Shown in pieces: positions 1 through 8,618 of a stretch of DNA of 64,000 nt (its first letter is position 1; each line of letters opens with the position of its first letter). The translations under genes were made by a program, and so were the position numbers. The DNA lies in NCBI RefSeq assembly GCF_024919275.1, contig NZ_JANWGH010000001.1, positions 1,434,296-1,498,295 on the forward strand, written 5' to 3'. The stretch is from Algoriphagus limi (lineage in GTDB: Bacteria > Bacteroidota > Bacteroidia > Cytophagales > Cyclobacteriaceae). Below the pieces are notes generated by a model that was not told where the DNA came from, did no database searches, and saw only the letters and a list, made by a program, of their open reading frames with translations.

Positions 1-418
1 TTCCTTGATTGTAAAGCGGAATCTGCATTTGTCTAAGTTCTCTTGACCCAGCTTGAACCGTCCAAGCCTCACCGCTTCCTGCTCGATCCGGAAAAAAACT
101 AAGATGATTATTGAGCAAATTCGGTGAGCGGTCCATGCTATTTCCCTCTGCATCCACGATTTCAATAAAAATCGGATTCAGTTGAAGTTGGCTGTGCTCT
201 TCCTCCTGCCATTCTCCTTTATGTATGAAGCGGATTTCTCCATTTACCAAAAAAATCTGGCTTTTATGCTCATCAGTTTCCAGCTGCAGATCTCGATCGA
301 TATTGGTAACGACTGTCAACCGGACTACCCCATATATGATCGCAAACACCACCAGAATTATCATAGCAGTGGTAGCCGTCAATCTTCGGGCAATCCGCTC
401 TTTGTATGAAATACTCAT
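1..418 (-). CDS. sensor histidine kinase, N-terminal part (cut by window edge)
   Basis: An open frame runs from the ATG at 418 to the window edge without a stop, giving about 139 residues. It starts with a short basic segment (MSISYKERIARRL), then a hydrophobic helix (about residues 18-34), then the beginning of an extracytoplasmic domain. The dimerisation and ATPase domains lie outside the window. Its ATG overlaps the stop of the upstream response regulator by four bases (ATGA), so the two are translationally coupled. That coupling and the membrane topology are why I call it the partner kinase; no kinase motif is visible here. The signal it senses cannot be told. The neighbouring PepSY protein could point to metal or haem stress, but that is a guess. 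Confidence 0.8.
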   Translation of the reverse strand, partial: MSISYKERIARRLTATTAMIILVVFAIIYGVVRLTVVTNIDRDLQLETDEHKSQIFLVNGEIRFIHKGEWQEEEHSQLQLNPIFIEIVDAEGNSMDRSPNLLNNHLSFFPDRAGSGEAWTVQAGSRELRQMQIPLYNQG

Positions 419-1083
419 GGTTCCTTAGCCATATATCCCACTCCCCGAATAGTTTGAATATAGTCTTCTTCCTTATTCAGGTTTAATTTTTTGCGAAGAG
501 AATTGATATATACGTCAATTACCCCAGTGTTGTATTCAAAATGAATATCCCAGACATGTTCGATGATCCGCGTCCGGCGACAAACCCGATTTTTATTACT
601 CACCAAATATTCCAAAAGCGCAAATTCCTTTTGAGTAAGGGAAATTTCCTGGCCACTTTTTAATACCTGATGGGCTGCAGGGTTAATTTGAATATCACCG
701 AGTTCCAGGATTTTTTCGGCAGCTGGATTCTTCCGCAATTGCACTCGGATTCTTTCCAAAAGTTCCTCGAAGTGAAATGGCTTTTTGATATAGTCATTCG
801 CCCCAGCTTGAAGCCCAAAAACGGTTTCATCCACTGTGTCTTTGGCGGTAAGAAAAATAATGGGAGTTGAAGGCTGCTCCTTTCTAAAAACCCTGGTAAG
901 TTCAATCCCACTCATTCCGGGTAGCATCCAATCTAAAAGCAACAAGTCATAAGCTCCCGATAAAGCAAGCTCCAGCCCATCCTTTCCGTTATCGGCAACG
1001 TCAACGGCATAACTCTCTTCCTCCAAGCCTTGCTTTAAGAAATTGGAAATTCCCGGTTCATCTTCCACAACGAGTATTCTCAT
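415..1083 (-). CDS. OmpR/PhoB-family response regulator
   Basis: 222 residues, the usual length for the family. The N-terminal receiver domain has the acidic pair E7/D8, the phospho-acceptor D51 (in LLLLDWMLPG), T79 and K101. The C-terminal winged-helix DNA-binding domain (about 125-220) ends in the typical IQTIRGVGYMAKEP segment. It should bind DNA as a phosphorylation-controlled dimer. It is the first gene of a two-gene operon with the sensor kinase that follows on the minus strand with a four-base overlap. The closest named relatives are CusR/CopR- or ArlR-like regulators, but the sequence does not fix the regulon. The PepSY gene upstream is on the same strand, 144 bp away. Confidence 0.93.
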   Translation of the reverse strand: MRILVVEDEPGISNFLKQGLEEESYAVDVADNGKDGLELALSGAYDLLLLDWMLPGMSGIELTRVFRKEQPSTPIIFLTAKDTVDETVFGLQAGANDYIKKPFHFEELLERIRVQLRKNPAAEKILELGDIQINPAAHQVLKSGQEISLTQKEFALLEYLVSNKNRVCRRTRIIEHVWDIHFEYNTGVIDVYINSLRKKLNLNKEEDYIQTIRGVGYMAKEP

Positions 1084-1227
1084 ACCCTAAAATTTCGGGA
1101 ATTTTGGGAAAAAGGAAGCTTATTTAGCTTAAAGTTTACTTAATTTTTAAAAAGCTTGACTTCGAAAGGATTAAAAAAGGACCTGAAAAAAGGTGATTTC
1201 ATAGATTTAGAAAACAACTTGAAAGAT

Positions 1228-2451
1228 TTACGCAAATTCCATTTGTCTCTCCTTAACCTTCCTCTTCTTGGATGACTTTTTCTTTTTCCGCTTATTCCAC
1301 CAAATCAACGTACCAGTAATAGGAAGTGAGGTAGCAATGAGACAGGCAATGAACCAGATAAACTTGGTAAAAGACCCAAATATTTCACCGGTATGAAGAC
1401 TTTTTACAGAGCGACCGATTTGCTGTCGAGTCGACATATCTGAAAACAAATTCATCTCTGACACCGACAAATCCGCCTGATTTAAGGTGAGTTGATCCGC
1501 TCCGGCTCGAGCAAAAAAACCTGTTCGGTACTTATTGATAGAAATAGCCTGCTCATCATTTTGAGGCAGAGAAATCCGAAGGTTGCCGGCATAAGGGAGG
1601 GCTTCATTTGCTTTCGAAACTGCCTGATCCAAAGAAAAATCTAAAGCTGGACCCGGAACCACTTTTTCAGCTTCCTCTCCCTTTTTCGCTTCTCTAGGAG
1701 CTTGGTAGGTGTCCCAGGTTTTCTGCCATCCTTCGCGATACCACTGAAAGGACCAAAACAAACCTGTGGCAGACATGATAAACAAGGCGGTCAAGGAATA
1801 AAAAGCCAAAGTATTGTGCAGGTCATGATTAATTCTTTTCCAATTACCTGACCACTTGATCTTCAAACCTTGTTTCCAGCTTTTCACTTTTTGCGGCACC
1901 CAGATTACCATTCCGGTCAAGACACCCAAAAGAAACAAAGAGGTAGCTATTCCATTGATTAATCTACCCAATTCCCGATTGCTCATTGATTCTAAAATCG
2001 GTTCTTCAATCCGGTCAATTAAAAGCCAACGGTGCAGCGAAAATTGTGTACTCATAAACTCCTCAGCAGCGGTCCGCTCGGAGTTATCGGCTAAAATCTC
2101 TCCGGTGTAAGGATTTACAAAATAGGTGGTTCCTCTCCCCTTTTCTCCCTCTTTCAAAAGTGTAAACTGTACTGATCTATCCGCATCCTCGTGTACAAAG
2201 GCAGCAGTTACTTCCCCATTCAATTGGGATTCCAACCCACTTTTTAATTCATCCAAGGATTTCATTTCCCCAGAGGGCTCTACAAAATAACGTTCAGAAT
2301 CTGCCCATTCCTTGATTTCAGTATTATACACGTAAATCGTTCCACTAAGACAAACCAATATCACGATGATTCCAGAAATCAATCCAGCATACAAGTGAAT
2401 ATCATTGAATAGTTTTCGGACGGTTTTCCAAGTGGATTTTGAACGGGCCAT
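1228..2451 (-). CDS. PepSY-associated transmembrane (PiuB-like) protein
   Basis: 407 residues with four predicted membrane helices (about 22-44, 163-186, 216-236, 363-386), the layout of the PepSY-TM family. Histidines sit at or near helix ends (H19, H140, H209, H212, H353), as in relatives thought to bind haem or reduce iron. The periplasmic parts (about 45-160 and 240-360) hold the PepSY-like regions. The C-terminus is a very basic tail (WWNKRKKKKSSKKRKVK). In Bacteroidota such genes are often found near TonB receptors and iron uptake genes. Here the neighbours are a two-component system and a lipoprotein, so an iron or haem role is family knowledge, not context. A good -7 box lies 26 bp upstream. 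Confidence 0.85.
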   Translation of the reverse strand: MARSKSTWKTVRKLFNDIHLYAGLISGIIVILVCLSGTIYVYNTEIKEWADSERYFVEPSGEMKSLDELKSGLESQLNGEVTAAFVHEDADRSVQFTLLKEGEKGRGTTYFVNPYTGEILADNSERTAAEEFMSTQFSLHRWLLIDRIEEPILESMSNRELGRLINGIATSLFLLGVLTGMVIWVPQKVKSWKQGLKIKWSGNWKRINHDLHNTLAFYSLTALFIMSATGLFWSFQWYREGWQKTWDTYQAPREAKKGEEAEKVVPGPALDFSLDQAVSKANEALPYAGNLRISLPQNDEQAISINKYRTGFFARAGADQLTLNQADLSVSEMNLFSDMSTRQQIGRSVKSLHTGEIFGSFTKFIWFIACLIATSLPITGTLIWWNKRKKKKSSKKRKVKERQMEFA

Positions 2452-2476
2452 TTTCTTATTCTTATTTAGACTGTGT

Positions 2477-2484
2477 CAAAATTA
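2477..2484 (-). promoter_or_regulatory. Bacteroidota -7 box for the PepSY gene
   Basis: Read on the minus strand this is TAATTTTG, a full match to the Bacteroidota primary sigma factor -7 consensus TAnnTTTG. It lies 25 nt before the ATG at 2451. A clear -33 TTTG was not found, so this is a motif match only. Confidence 0.4.
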
Positions 2485-2616
2485 AAAGAAAATCTTTTAT
2501 TATTAAGACTAATTCTAAAAAAAATAAATCCTGCAAAAAGCTTTTTTCAAAAGCCCTCTGAAAAGGGAAAAAAGAATCGAAAGTCTTTATCTTTCCAACA
2601 GAAAAATTGAATTAGC

Positions 2617-3390
2617 ATGAACTCATTTACCAAACTTGTTTGGGCCGCCTTTATCACCCTTTTGATTATTTCCTGTGAAGAAAAGAAACCAGATCTACGC
2701 CTAGAGCAGCCGGAGGCATTTAAAAAAGTACTTGATGCTCATGGAAATTGGAGTAAATGGGTAAATTCTGAGGCATTCTCCTTCACCATGTTCCATGAAA
2801 CAAACCTTACCCAAGAGAATTATTTCATCAATTTGGATTCAAGGGAAGTGAGAATTGACGGACAATTTTTTCAAATCGGATATGATGGAGAAAAGACTTG
2901 GATCAGTCCAAACCGACAAGCTTTTGGCGGACCATCTGTCAAATTTTATCAGGATTTCTACTTCTACTTTTTTGCCATGCCATATATTTTAACTGATATG
3001 AAGGCAGAGGTTGTTAAGGTCGAAAACCAAAAATTGAATGGAAAAGACTATGAGGCATTTGATGCAACTTTTGAGTCAGGATATCATTCAGGACCTTCCA
3101 ATCAATATACCCTGCTTGTAGACCCTGAGACTAGAAAACTAGAATGGGTACTTTACAAAGTCACATTCTTCAATAACCCAAATCCCCCGCTCCAGGCTAT
3201 GAAATATGAAGATTACCGAGATGCAGGAGGTTTGATTTTCCCTAGGGTAATTACTGGCTATTCCATTGCGGGAGATTCTACTGAGAGATTCCGAAGCCAA
3301 GTGAGTTTTGCAGATGTGGTTTTGACAGAGGATATATTCGATCAAGACCTTTTTGAAATGCCTGAAAAACTTGCTGTAGTCGCAAATTAA
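2617..3390 (+). CDS. putative lipoprotein, DUF6503-like
   Basis: 257 residues. The N-terminus is a lipoprotein signal: basic start, hydrophobic stretch, then a lipobox with C20 (LLIISC), followed by EEKKPD. The mature part (EQPEAFKKVLDAHGNWSKWVNSEAFSF) and the later beta-rich segment with Y..LLVDPETRKLEWVLYKVTFF look like the LolA/outer-membrane-lipoprotein-sorting fold. The whole resembles the DUF6503 family of Bacteroidota; that family name is from memory and less sure than the lipoprotein call. Its stop TAA abuts the stop of the convergent transglutaminase gene with no spacer. Probably a surface or periplasmic lipid-binding-type lipoprotein of unknown role. Confidence 0.75.
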   Translation: MNSFTKLVWAAFITLLIISCEEKKPDLRLEQPEAFKKVLDAHGNWSKWVNSEAFSFTMFHETNLTQENYFINLDSREVRIDGQFFQIGYDGEKTWISPNRQAFGGPSVKFYQDFYFYFFAMPYILTDMKAEVVKVENQKLNGKDYEAFDATFESGYHSGPSNQYTLLVDPETRKLEWVLYKVTFFNNPNPPLQAMKYEDYRDAGGLIFPRVITGYSIAGDSTERFRSQVSFADVVLTEDIFDQDLFEMPEKLAVVAN

Positions 3391-4248
3391 TTAGGGCTCG
3401 ATCATTTTCAGATCCACAAAAGTATGTAAGCTGGATTTGGCTGCCCCAAAAAAGAACCCCTTTACTGGCATGGTTTCATACGGTTCAGGATGCACAGCCA
3501 AAGGAATATAATGATGATCAGTCAATAGCCCCAAACTTGGATCCAAGCCAATCCAACCTGCGCCAGGCAAATAAACTTCCATCCACGCGTGCAATTCATG
3601 TCCATCATCCAGTTTGGGATTAAAGGCATATCCACTTACAAACCTGCAGGCAAGCCCCATAGATCGGAGCATATCCATTTGCATCCATGCCAAATCCCTA
3701 CAGGATCCTTTTTTCTCCGAAAAGGTAAAGGATGGCTCCCAGATATTTTGCTCATGACGAATCAAATGAGGCCAGTTCTGATAGATTTCTTGGGTTAGGT
3801 TTACTAAAAAATCCACTAAGCCATTTGAGTTTTGCCTGATTGGAAAAAGGAAGGATTGGTAATCTACCGCCTCCTTTCTGATTAAAAATGGTCGTGAGAA
3901 CTCTTCTGATTTTTGATATTGAAACATCGGCAAATCAGCCTCTCCAGCGGATTGTTCAAAATCATAATCAATGATAAATCCGAAAGGATTGAAAGGATAG
4001 AGCTCGAAACCCCAATCGGTTTGAATTTGAAAAATATCGGTCTCTCCCGAAAACCAAACTTGCTGATACCAATTCCCTGCTAAATCCTGTCGGTCATGGC
4101 TTCCGTCCGGCTGGGGTTCAACTTTAATTTCTTGACTTTTGATCCGGAAGTGTGAGCGATATTGGGGTAACAAATAAAGCTGATGCACACCCAAACCCAC
4201 TTTTTCGGTGTATGTATAGTGAGTTTGATGATGAACTTGAATCAGCAT
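3391..4248 (-). CDS. transglutaminase-like protein of the alpha-E/Anbu operon
   Basis: 285 residues: an N-terminal beta-rich domain typical of bacterial transglutaminase-like proteins (start MLIQVHHQTHYTY), then the papain-fold core. The catalytic triad is visible: C183 in KKGSCRDLAWMQMDMLRSMG, H220 in HELHAWMEVYLPG and D236 in WIGLDPS. Family members cleave or transfer amide bonds; the substrate here is unknown. It is the last gene of an operon, 11 bp after the Anbu gene. In many bacteria this protein travels with the alpha-E and circularly permuted ATP-grasp proteins. That suggests it trims, transfers or hydrolyses the peptide the ligase makes (inference). Confidence 0.9.
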   Translation of the reverse strand: MLIQVHHQTHYTYTEKVGLGVHQLYLLPQYRSHFRIKSQEIKVEPQPDGSHDRQDLAGNWYQQVWFSGETDIFQIQTDWGFELYPFNPFGFIIDYDFEQSAGEADLPMFQYQKSEEFSRPFLIRKEAVDYQSFLFPIRQNSNGLVDFLVNLTQEIYQNWPHLIRHEQNIWEPSFTFSEKKGSCRDLAWMQMDMLRSMGLACRFVSGYAFNPKLDDGHELHAWMEVYLPGAGWIGLDPSLGLLTDHHYIPLAVHPEPYETMPVKGFFFGAAKSSLHTFVDLKMIEP

Positions 4249-4259
4249 AGTTCTAAAAC

Positions 4260-4973
4260 TTATATCGCTTCATTGAGGATATCAGCAGGCACTTCGGTGA
4301 TAAGTTTTTTGAGTTTGGTATTCCAAAATGCTGAAATATGCTCTAATTCTTTCTGATCAAACCTTGTCTCTTTGGTAAAATATTCCCCATCCTTCAATAC
4401 CACCGTATCGATCGGAAAATCTACATCATTGGCTGAAATACGCGTAGCATCAAATGCCAGAAAAGCACACTTCAACGCATACTCCAAAGAATCCTCATAA
4501 TGAAAAGATCGCTTCAGAATCGGATTTCCAAAACCTGAATTCCCAATGATTACGAAAGGCGTCCCCTTCCGAATTTCTATCCAGTTTCCTTGCGGATACA
4601 GCAAATACAACTTTGGTTCGGTATCATGCTCCAGTTGTCCTCCGATAATTGAATACAGATTAAAATTCAATCCCGCTCCCTCCAAAAACTCCTTATCTTC
4701 TTTCGCTACTATTTTAACCTGATTCCCGAATTCATTGACAGCATGATAGAGTTTCGTAAAGGATTCATCCTGCTGCTCAATCACTTCTGAGAAATAAGTG
4801 ATCGCCTTATCTCTTACAGACCGAAGTCCGCTTGTCATGATGAAGAAAGAGTGTTTTTCCCGATTAACTGTGAAAACCTTTTTGGAAGATGTGGTCTCAT
4901 TTCCAGAGGTGATTCTGGTATCTGAGAGACCAACCAAGCCATGCTTGGTCTTGATGCCGAGGCAGAATGTCAT
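4260..4973 (-). CDS. Anbu-type (proteasome-like) Ntn hydrolase
   Basis: 237 residues beginning MTFCLGIK. T2 would be the N-terminal nucleophile after loss of Met1. D18 (LSDTRITSG) and K32 (SSKKVF) fit the positions of the proteasome catalytic Asp17 and Lys33. This is the 'proteasome-type protease' (COG3484) or Anbu family, the ancestral beta-subunit relatives of HslV, which form ring-like or helical assemblies in the cytoplasm. No AAA+ unfoldase is nearby, as is usual for Anbu. Its ATG overlaps the stop of the alpha-E gene by one base and the transglutaminase follows after 11 bp, so the three are co-translated. Peptidase activity of Anbu is reported as weak or absent on standard substrates, so its target remains open. 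Confidence 0.9.
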   Translation of the reverse strand: MTFCLGIKTKHGLVGLSDTRITSGNETTSSKKVFTVNREKHSFFIMTSGLRSVRDKAITYFSEVIEQQDESFTKLYHAVNEFGNQVKIVAKEDKEFLEGAGLNFNLYSIIGGQLEHDTEPKLYLLYPQGNWIEIRKGTPFVIIGNSGFGNPILKRSFHYEDSLEYALKCAFLAFDATRISANDVDFPIDTVVLKDGEYFTKETRFDQKELEHISAFWNTKLKKLITEVPADILNEAI

Positions 4974-5950
4974 TATTGATCCTGATTTTGCGAAATAAAA
5001 TTATCCCGAAGCCGAAAGTACGTACTGTCGATCAGATCTGATAGTTTATTCATCTTTATTTGCAGATTATCCAAATACTCATGCAAACCATAGTCGATGA
5101 TTTCTTTTACCTCAGCGAATTCTAAATGAGAACGCAACTCACCGGCTGCTTTTTCGGCAGGATTAATAAAGCCTCCATCTCGATTTCCAGAAATATGATG
5201 AAGGCAGGATTCTGCCTCTTTGAGACAATAGTAAATGGATCTAGGGAAATATTTATTTAGGACCAAAAACTCCACTACATTGGATGGGTCAATATTCCCA
5301 TACACCCTTCGATAGGTATTGAATCCCGTAACAGATTTCAACAAAGCCATCCAATGCAAAAAGTCTAAGGGAGTACCAACATCTTGCCCTGATGGCAATA
5401 AAATGTGGTACTTGACATCTAAAATCCGGGAAGTTTTATCTGCCCTTTCCAGAAATTGCCCCAATTGGCGGAAGTACCAACCCTCCACACGAGCCACACT
5501 ACTATCAGCAATTCCATAAATTAGAAGAATCTGATTTTTAACTTTTTCAAAAAATGGTCGAGGATCCACTTTTTTCCAGATTTTCTTATCAGCTCCTTCC
5601 TGCATCATCATGTAGAGCTGATTGGTCTTTTCCCAAGTCTCCTTGCTGAGATTTTCCCGAATAATCCGGGCATTTTCCCTGGCTCGGGAAATAGCTGAAA
5701 GCATAGAGTTGGGGTTTTCTAAATCAAAGGCTAAAAAGTACAAGACCTCATTCTTTTCAAACTTTTGATTTTTGGAAATAAATAAATCCCAATCTCCAGT
5801 GGCAGCAACCAATGGCTGCCATTGCTCTTTGAGATCAACGGGAAGATCCTGCATCAAATTAAAATTGACATCTATAAATCGAGCGTAGTTTTCGGCTCGC
5901 TCCAGATATCTTCCCAACCAATAAATATGATTTGCTACTCGGCTTAACAT
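4973..5950 (-). CDS. alpha-E domain-containing protein (DUF403)
   Basis: 325 residues, all-helical, starting MLSRVANHIYWLGRYLERAENYARF. This is the hallmark of the alpha-E family, named for its conserved glutamates in alpha helices. Related motifs recur in the middle (GWYFRQLGQFLERADKTSRILDVKYH) and near the end. There is no known catalytic motif. The family nearly always sits beside the circularly permuted ATP-grasp protein and a transglutaminase, as here: it starts 11 bp after the ATP-grasp stop and its stop overlaps the Anbu start by one base. It is thought to be an accessory or scaffold partner of the ligase (family inference). Confidence 0.92.
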   Translation of the reverse strand: MLSRVANHIYWLGRYLERAENYARFIDVNFNLMQDLPVDLKEQWQPLVAATGDWDLFISKNQKFEKNEVLYFLAFDLENPNSMLSAISRARENARIIRENLSKETWEKTNQLYMMMQEGADKKIWKKVDPRPFFEKVKNQILLIYGIADSSVARVEGWYFRQLGQFLERADKTSRILDVKYHILLPSGQDVGTPLDFLHWMALLKSVTGFNTYRRVYGNIDPSNVVEFLVLNKYFPRSIYYCLKEAESCLHHISGNRDGGFINPAEKAAGELRSHLEFAEVKEIIDYGLHEYLDNLQIKMNKLSDLIDSTYFRLRDNFISQNQDQ

Positions 5951-5961
5951 GTCTTCGATAA

Positions 5962-7392
5962 TTAATTATACAATACCCATGTATCCTTACTTCCTCCACC
6001 TTGGGAGCTATTGACTACCAAGGAGCCCTTCCGAAGTGCTACTCGGGTCAAAGCGCCTGGAATAACCTCAATTTCTTTCCCATACAAAATATAAGGGCGC
6101 AAATCCACATGGCGTCCCTCCAGTCCTCCTTCTTCACAAAGGGTGGGAACTGTGGAAAGTGAAAGAGTAGGTTGGGCTATGTAATTGTTCGGGTTGGACT
6201 TGATCAATTCTTTGAATTTTGCATGCTCTTCTTTGGTAGCTTTCGGCCCGATAAGCATACCATATCCTCCCGCTGCATTGGTTTCTTTCACAACCAACTC
6301 TTCAATATGATCTAAGACATATTGCCTGTCTTTTTCCTCTCTGCATAAGTAGGTAGGCACATTATTCAGAATAGGATCCTCATCTAAGTAATATTTGATG
6401 ATTTTTGGAACATAAGCATAAACAGCCTTGTCATCTGCCACTCCCGTTCCCGGAGCATTAGCGAGGGCAATATTTCCAGCTTTATAGGCATTGAAAATCC
6501 CCGGAACGCCTAGCATGGAATCAGGCCGGAAGGTCAAGGGATCCATAAAAACGTCATCAATTCTTCTGTAAAGCACATCAATTTGCTGAAGGCCATGAGT
6601 CGTTTGCATGAAGACCTTATTATCCTCCACAATAAGATCGACCCCATTAACCAACTCTACTCCCATTTGCAAGGCTAAATAGGAATGCTCATAATAGGCA
6701 GAATTATAAATCCCTGGCGTCAACACCCCCACCACCGGCTTGGATTTATTGCTCAAAAATTGGAGTATTTTCAGAAGTTTAGCTGGATAATCCGATACCG
6801 GCATGACTCCTCCTTTATTGAAAAGATTAGGAAAAGCTCGCTTTATGATTTCTCTACTCTCCAGCATGTAAGAGACACCAGATGGACAGCGGAGATTATC
6901 TTCGAGGATGTAGTATTCCCCGTCCTTATTTTTGATCAAATCCGTACCGGTAATGTGGCACCATATTCCCTTTGGAGGAGTCAAACCAATACATGGCTTC
7001 AAGAAATCCTTAGAACCTAAAATTAAGTCGCTGGGAACGACTCCGTCTTTCAAGATTTTTTGATCATTGTAAATATCCTGAAGAAATAGATTTAAGGCAT
7101 AGGTACGCTGCTTAAGTCCAGATTCTAACTTCTTCCATTCCTCATTGGGGATGATTCTGGGAACGATGTCCAAATGAAGAATTTTTTCCAAACCCTGATT
7201 GTCATGATAGACATTGAAAGTCATCCCCATTGCTCGTTGTGTTTGATTGGCAGAAAACTGAAGATGATTCATCTTCTTGTAGGGAGTTTTTTTCAGGTTT
7301 TGAAAAAACTCTTGGTAGTGAGGTCTAACATCCCCTTCGGATGTAAACATTTCATCGTAATGCTCTTTGGATTGATATCCTTCTATTTTCAT
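5962..7392 (-). CDS. circularly permuted ATP-grasp type 2 protein
   Basis: 476 residues, the usual size for the family (DUF404/DUF407 region). Recognisable parts are VPRIIPNEEWKKLESGLKQR near residue 80, the Mg/ATP-site segment YYILEDNLRCPSGVSYML (E164, D165, N166), a YRRIDD motif, and the glycine-rich ATP loop NAAGGYGMLIGP near 375. RHVDLRPYILYG lies near the end. ATP-grasp enzymes join a carboxylate to an amine through an acyl phosphate. In this family the substrates are not established, and a short peptide or an amide-linked tag is the usual suggestion. It is the first gene of the operon with alpha-E, Anbu and transglutaminase and probably sets its transcription. The divergent neighbour is YitT, 181 bp away. 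Confidence 0.92.
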   Translation of the reverse strand: MKIEGYQSKEHYDEMFTSEGDVRPHYQEFFQNLKKTPYKKMNHLQFSANQTQRAMGMTFNVYHDNQGLEKILHLDIVPRIIPNEEWKKLESGLKQRTYALNLFLQDIYNDQKILKDGVVPSDLILGSKDFLKPCIGLTPPKGIWCHITGTDLIKNKDGEYYILEDNLRCPSGVSYMLESREIIKRAFPNLFNKGGVMPVSDYPAKLLKILQFLSNKSKPVVGVLTPGIYNSAYYEHSYLALQMGVELVNGVDLIVEDNKVFMQTTHGLQQIDVLYRRIDDVFMDPLTFRPDSMLGVPGIFNAYKAGNIALANAPGTGVADDKAVYAYVPKIIKYYLDEDPILNNVPTYLCREEKDRQYVLDHIEELVVKETNAAGGYGMLIGPKATKEEHAKFKELIKSNPNNYIAQPTLSLSTVPTLCEEGGLEGRHVDLRPYILYGKEIEVIPGALTRVALRKGSLVVNSSQGGGSKDTWVLYN

Positions 7393-7573
7393 AAAGTTTA
7401 AAAATTAAGAGTCGCACAATAAGTTAGAACAAATACAGAATATTCCAAAACGATAAAATAATTAACAAATCAGTAATCAATCCAATCATTTAGCACCAGA
7501 AAATTAACGGACCTATATTTTTTATAGGAATTTGAAAAAGAACTGAATTCCTATTTTTCTCTTATTTTCGGAT

Positions 7574-8476
7574 ATGGTAAAGCAACTCCTCAACATTCCC
7601 AATGCAGCTTGGGCTCAAAAAGTAACCATTTGGCGACAAGTAAAAGATGTGCTATTTATCGGGATCGGAGTGGTAATGGCGAGTATTGGTTTGAAAGGAT
7701 TTCTACTACCCAATGGATTTTTTGACGGGGGTGCGATGGGAGTTTCCCTTTTACTGGAAATTCTTACTCCTGTTGACCTTTCCTTTCTGATCATCTTGGT
7801 CAATTTGCCCTTTATCTATTTAGGATACAAGCAGCTTTCCTTCCGATTTGCAGTGAAAAGTACTCTGGCGATTTTTGCTTTGGCTCTGCTCGTTCATTAT
7901 ATCGAACTACCCGTCATCACAGCTGACAAATTATTGATCGCTGTTTTCGGGGGCTTTTTTCTGGGAAGTGGAATTGGTTTTGCAATTCGGGGAGGTGCAG
8001 TCATCGATGGAACCGAAGTATTAGCTATTCAGATTTCTCGTCGATCCAGTTTGACAGTCGGTGACTTTATCACTGTATTCAATGTCTGTCTCTTCATTAT
8101 TGCTGCTTTTTTGGTAGGATTAGAGACGGCCATGTATTCCATGTTGACTTACTTTTCAGCATCCAGAACAGTCGATTTCTTAATTAATGGAGTTGAAGAA
8201 TACATTGGAGTAATGATCATTTCTGATTTTGCAGATGACATAAAAAGTAAGGTCACCTATGATTTGGGCCGTGGTGTGACAGCTTTTAAAGCTGATGGGG
8301 GATTCGGAGAAAAAGCTAAAAACCCTGATAGAAACGTCTTATTCACTGTAGTGACGCGCCTAGAAGTAACCCGAGTCTTAACAGAAATCGAAAAAATTGA
8401 CCCGAAAGCTTTTGTGATTCAATATCCGATCAAGGATACTAAGGGGGGAATGATTAAAAAGAGACCTTTGCATTGA
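7574..8476 (+). CDS. YitT family membrane protein
   Basis: 300 residues: five or six N-terminal membrane helices (for example VLFIGIGVVMASIGLKGFLLP and LLIAVFGGFFLGSGIGFAI), then a cytoplasmic C-terminal DUF2179 domain (about 215-295). The glycine-rich loop GFFDGGAMGVSLLLE and the segment FAIRGGAVIDGTEVLAI are typical of the family. YitT proteins are widespread, of unknown function and possibly transporters. The gene stands alone: it is divergent from the ATP-grasp operon and convergent with metG across a strong hairpin. TTATTTTCGG just before the ATG resembles a -7 box with one mismatch. Confidence 0.9.
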   Translation: MVKQLLNIPNAAWAQKVTIWRQVKDVLFIGIGVVMASIGLKGFLLPNGFFDGGAMGVSLLLEILTPVDLSFLIILVNLPFIYLGYKQLSFRFAVKSTLAIFALALLVHYIELPVITADKLLIAVFGGFFLGSGIGFAIRGGAVIDGTEVLAIQISRRSSLTVGDFITVFNVCLFIIAAFLVGLETAMYSMLTYFSASRTVDFLINGVEEYIGVMIISDFADDIKSKVTYDLGRGVTAFKADGGFGEKAKNPDRNVLFTVVTRLEVTRVLTEIEKIDPKAFVIQYPIKDTKGGMIKKRPLH

Positions 8477-8524
8477 TCTCTGGTATCACGAAATCAGAAT
8501 TTTGATTTTTTAAGAAAAGAAAGA

Positions 8525-8586
8525 AGGCTGTCTCGGATATGAAATCTGCCACATTAAGCAGGTGGCAAAAACATCTGAGACAGCCT
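8525..8586. terminator. bidirectional nested hairpin terminator between yitT and metG
   Basis: A 14-bp arm (8525-8538, beginning AGGCTGTCTC) pairs with 8573-8586 (ending GAGACAGCCT) with one G-U pair. Inside it a second 6-bp stem, TGCCAC 8547-8552, pairs with GTGGCA 8562-8567. It lies between two convergent genes and can stop transcription from both sides. T-runs nearby (TTTTTT at about 8505, GATTTTTG at 8593) fit weakly. Confidence 0.75.
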
Positions 8587-8618
8587 AATCTTGATTTTTG
8601 ATACCAGATACTTGGTAC

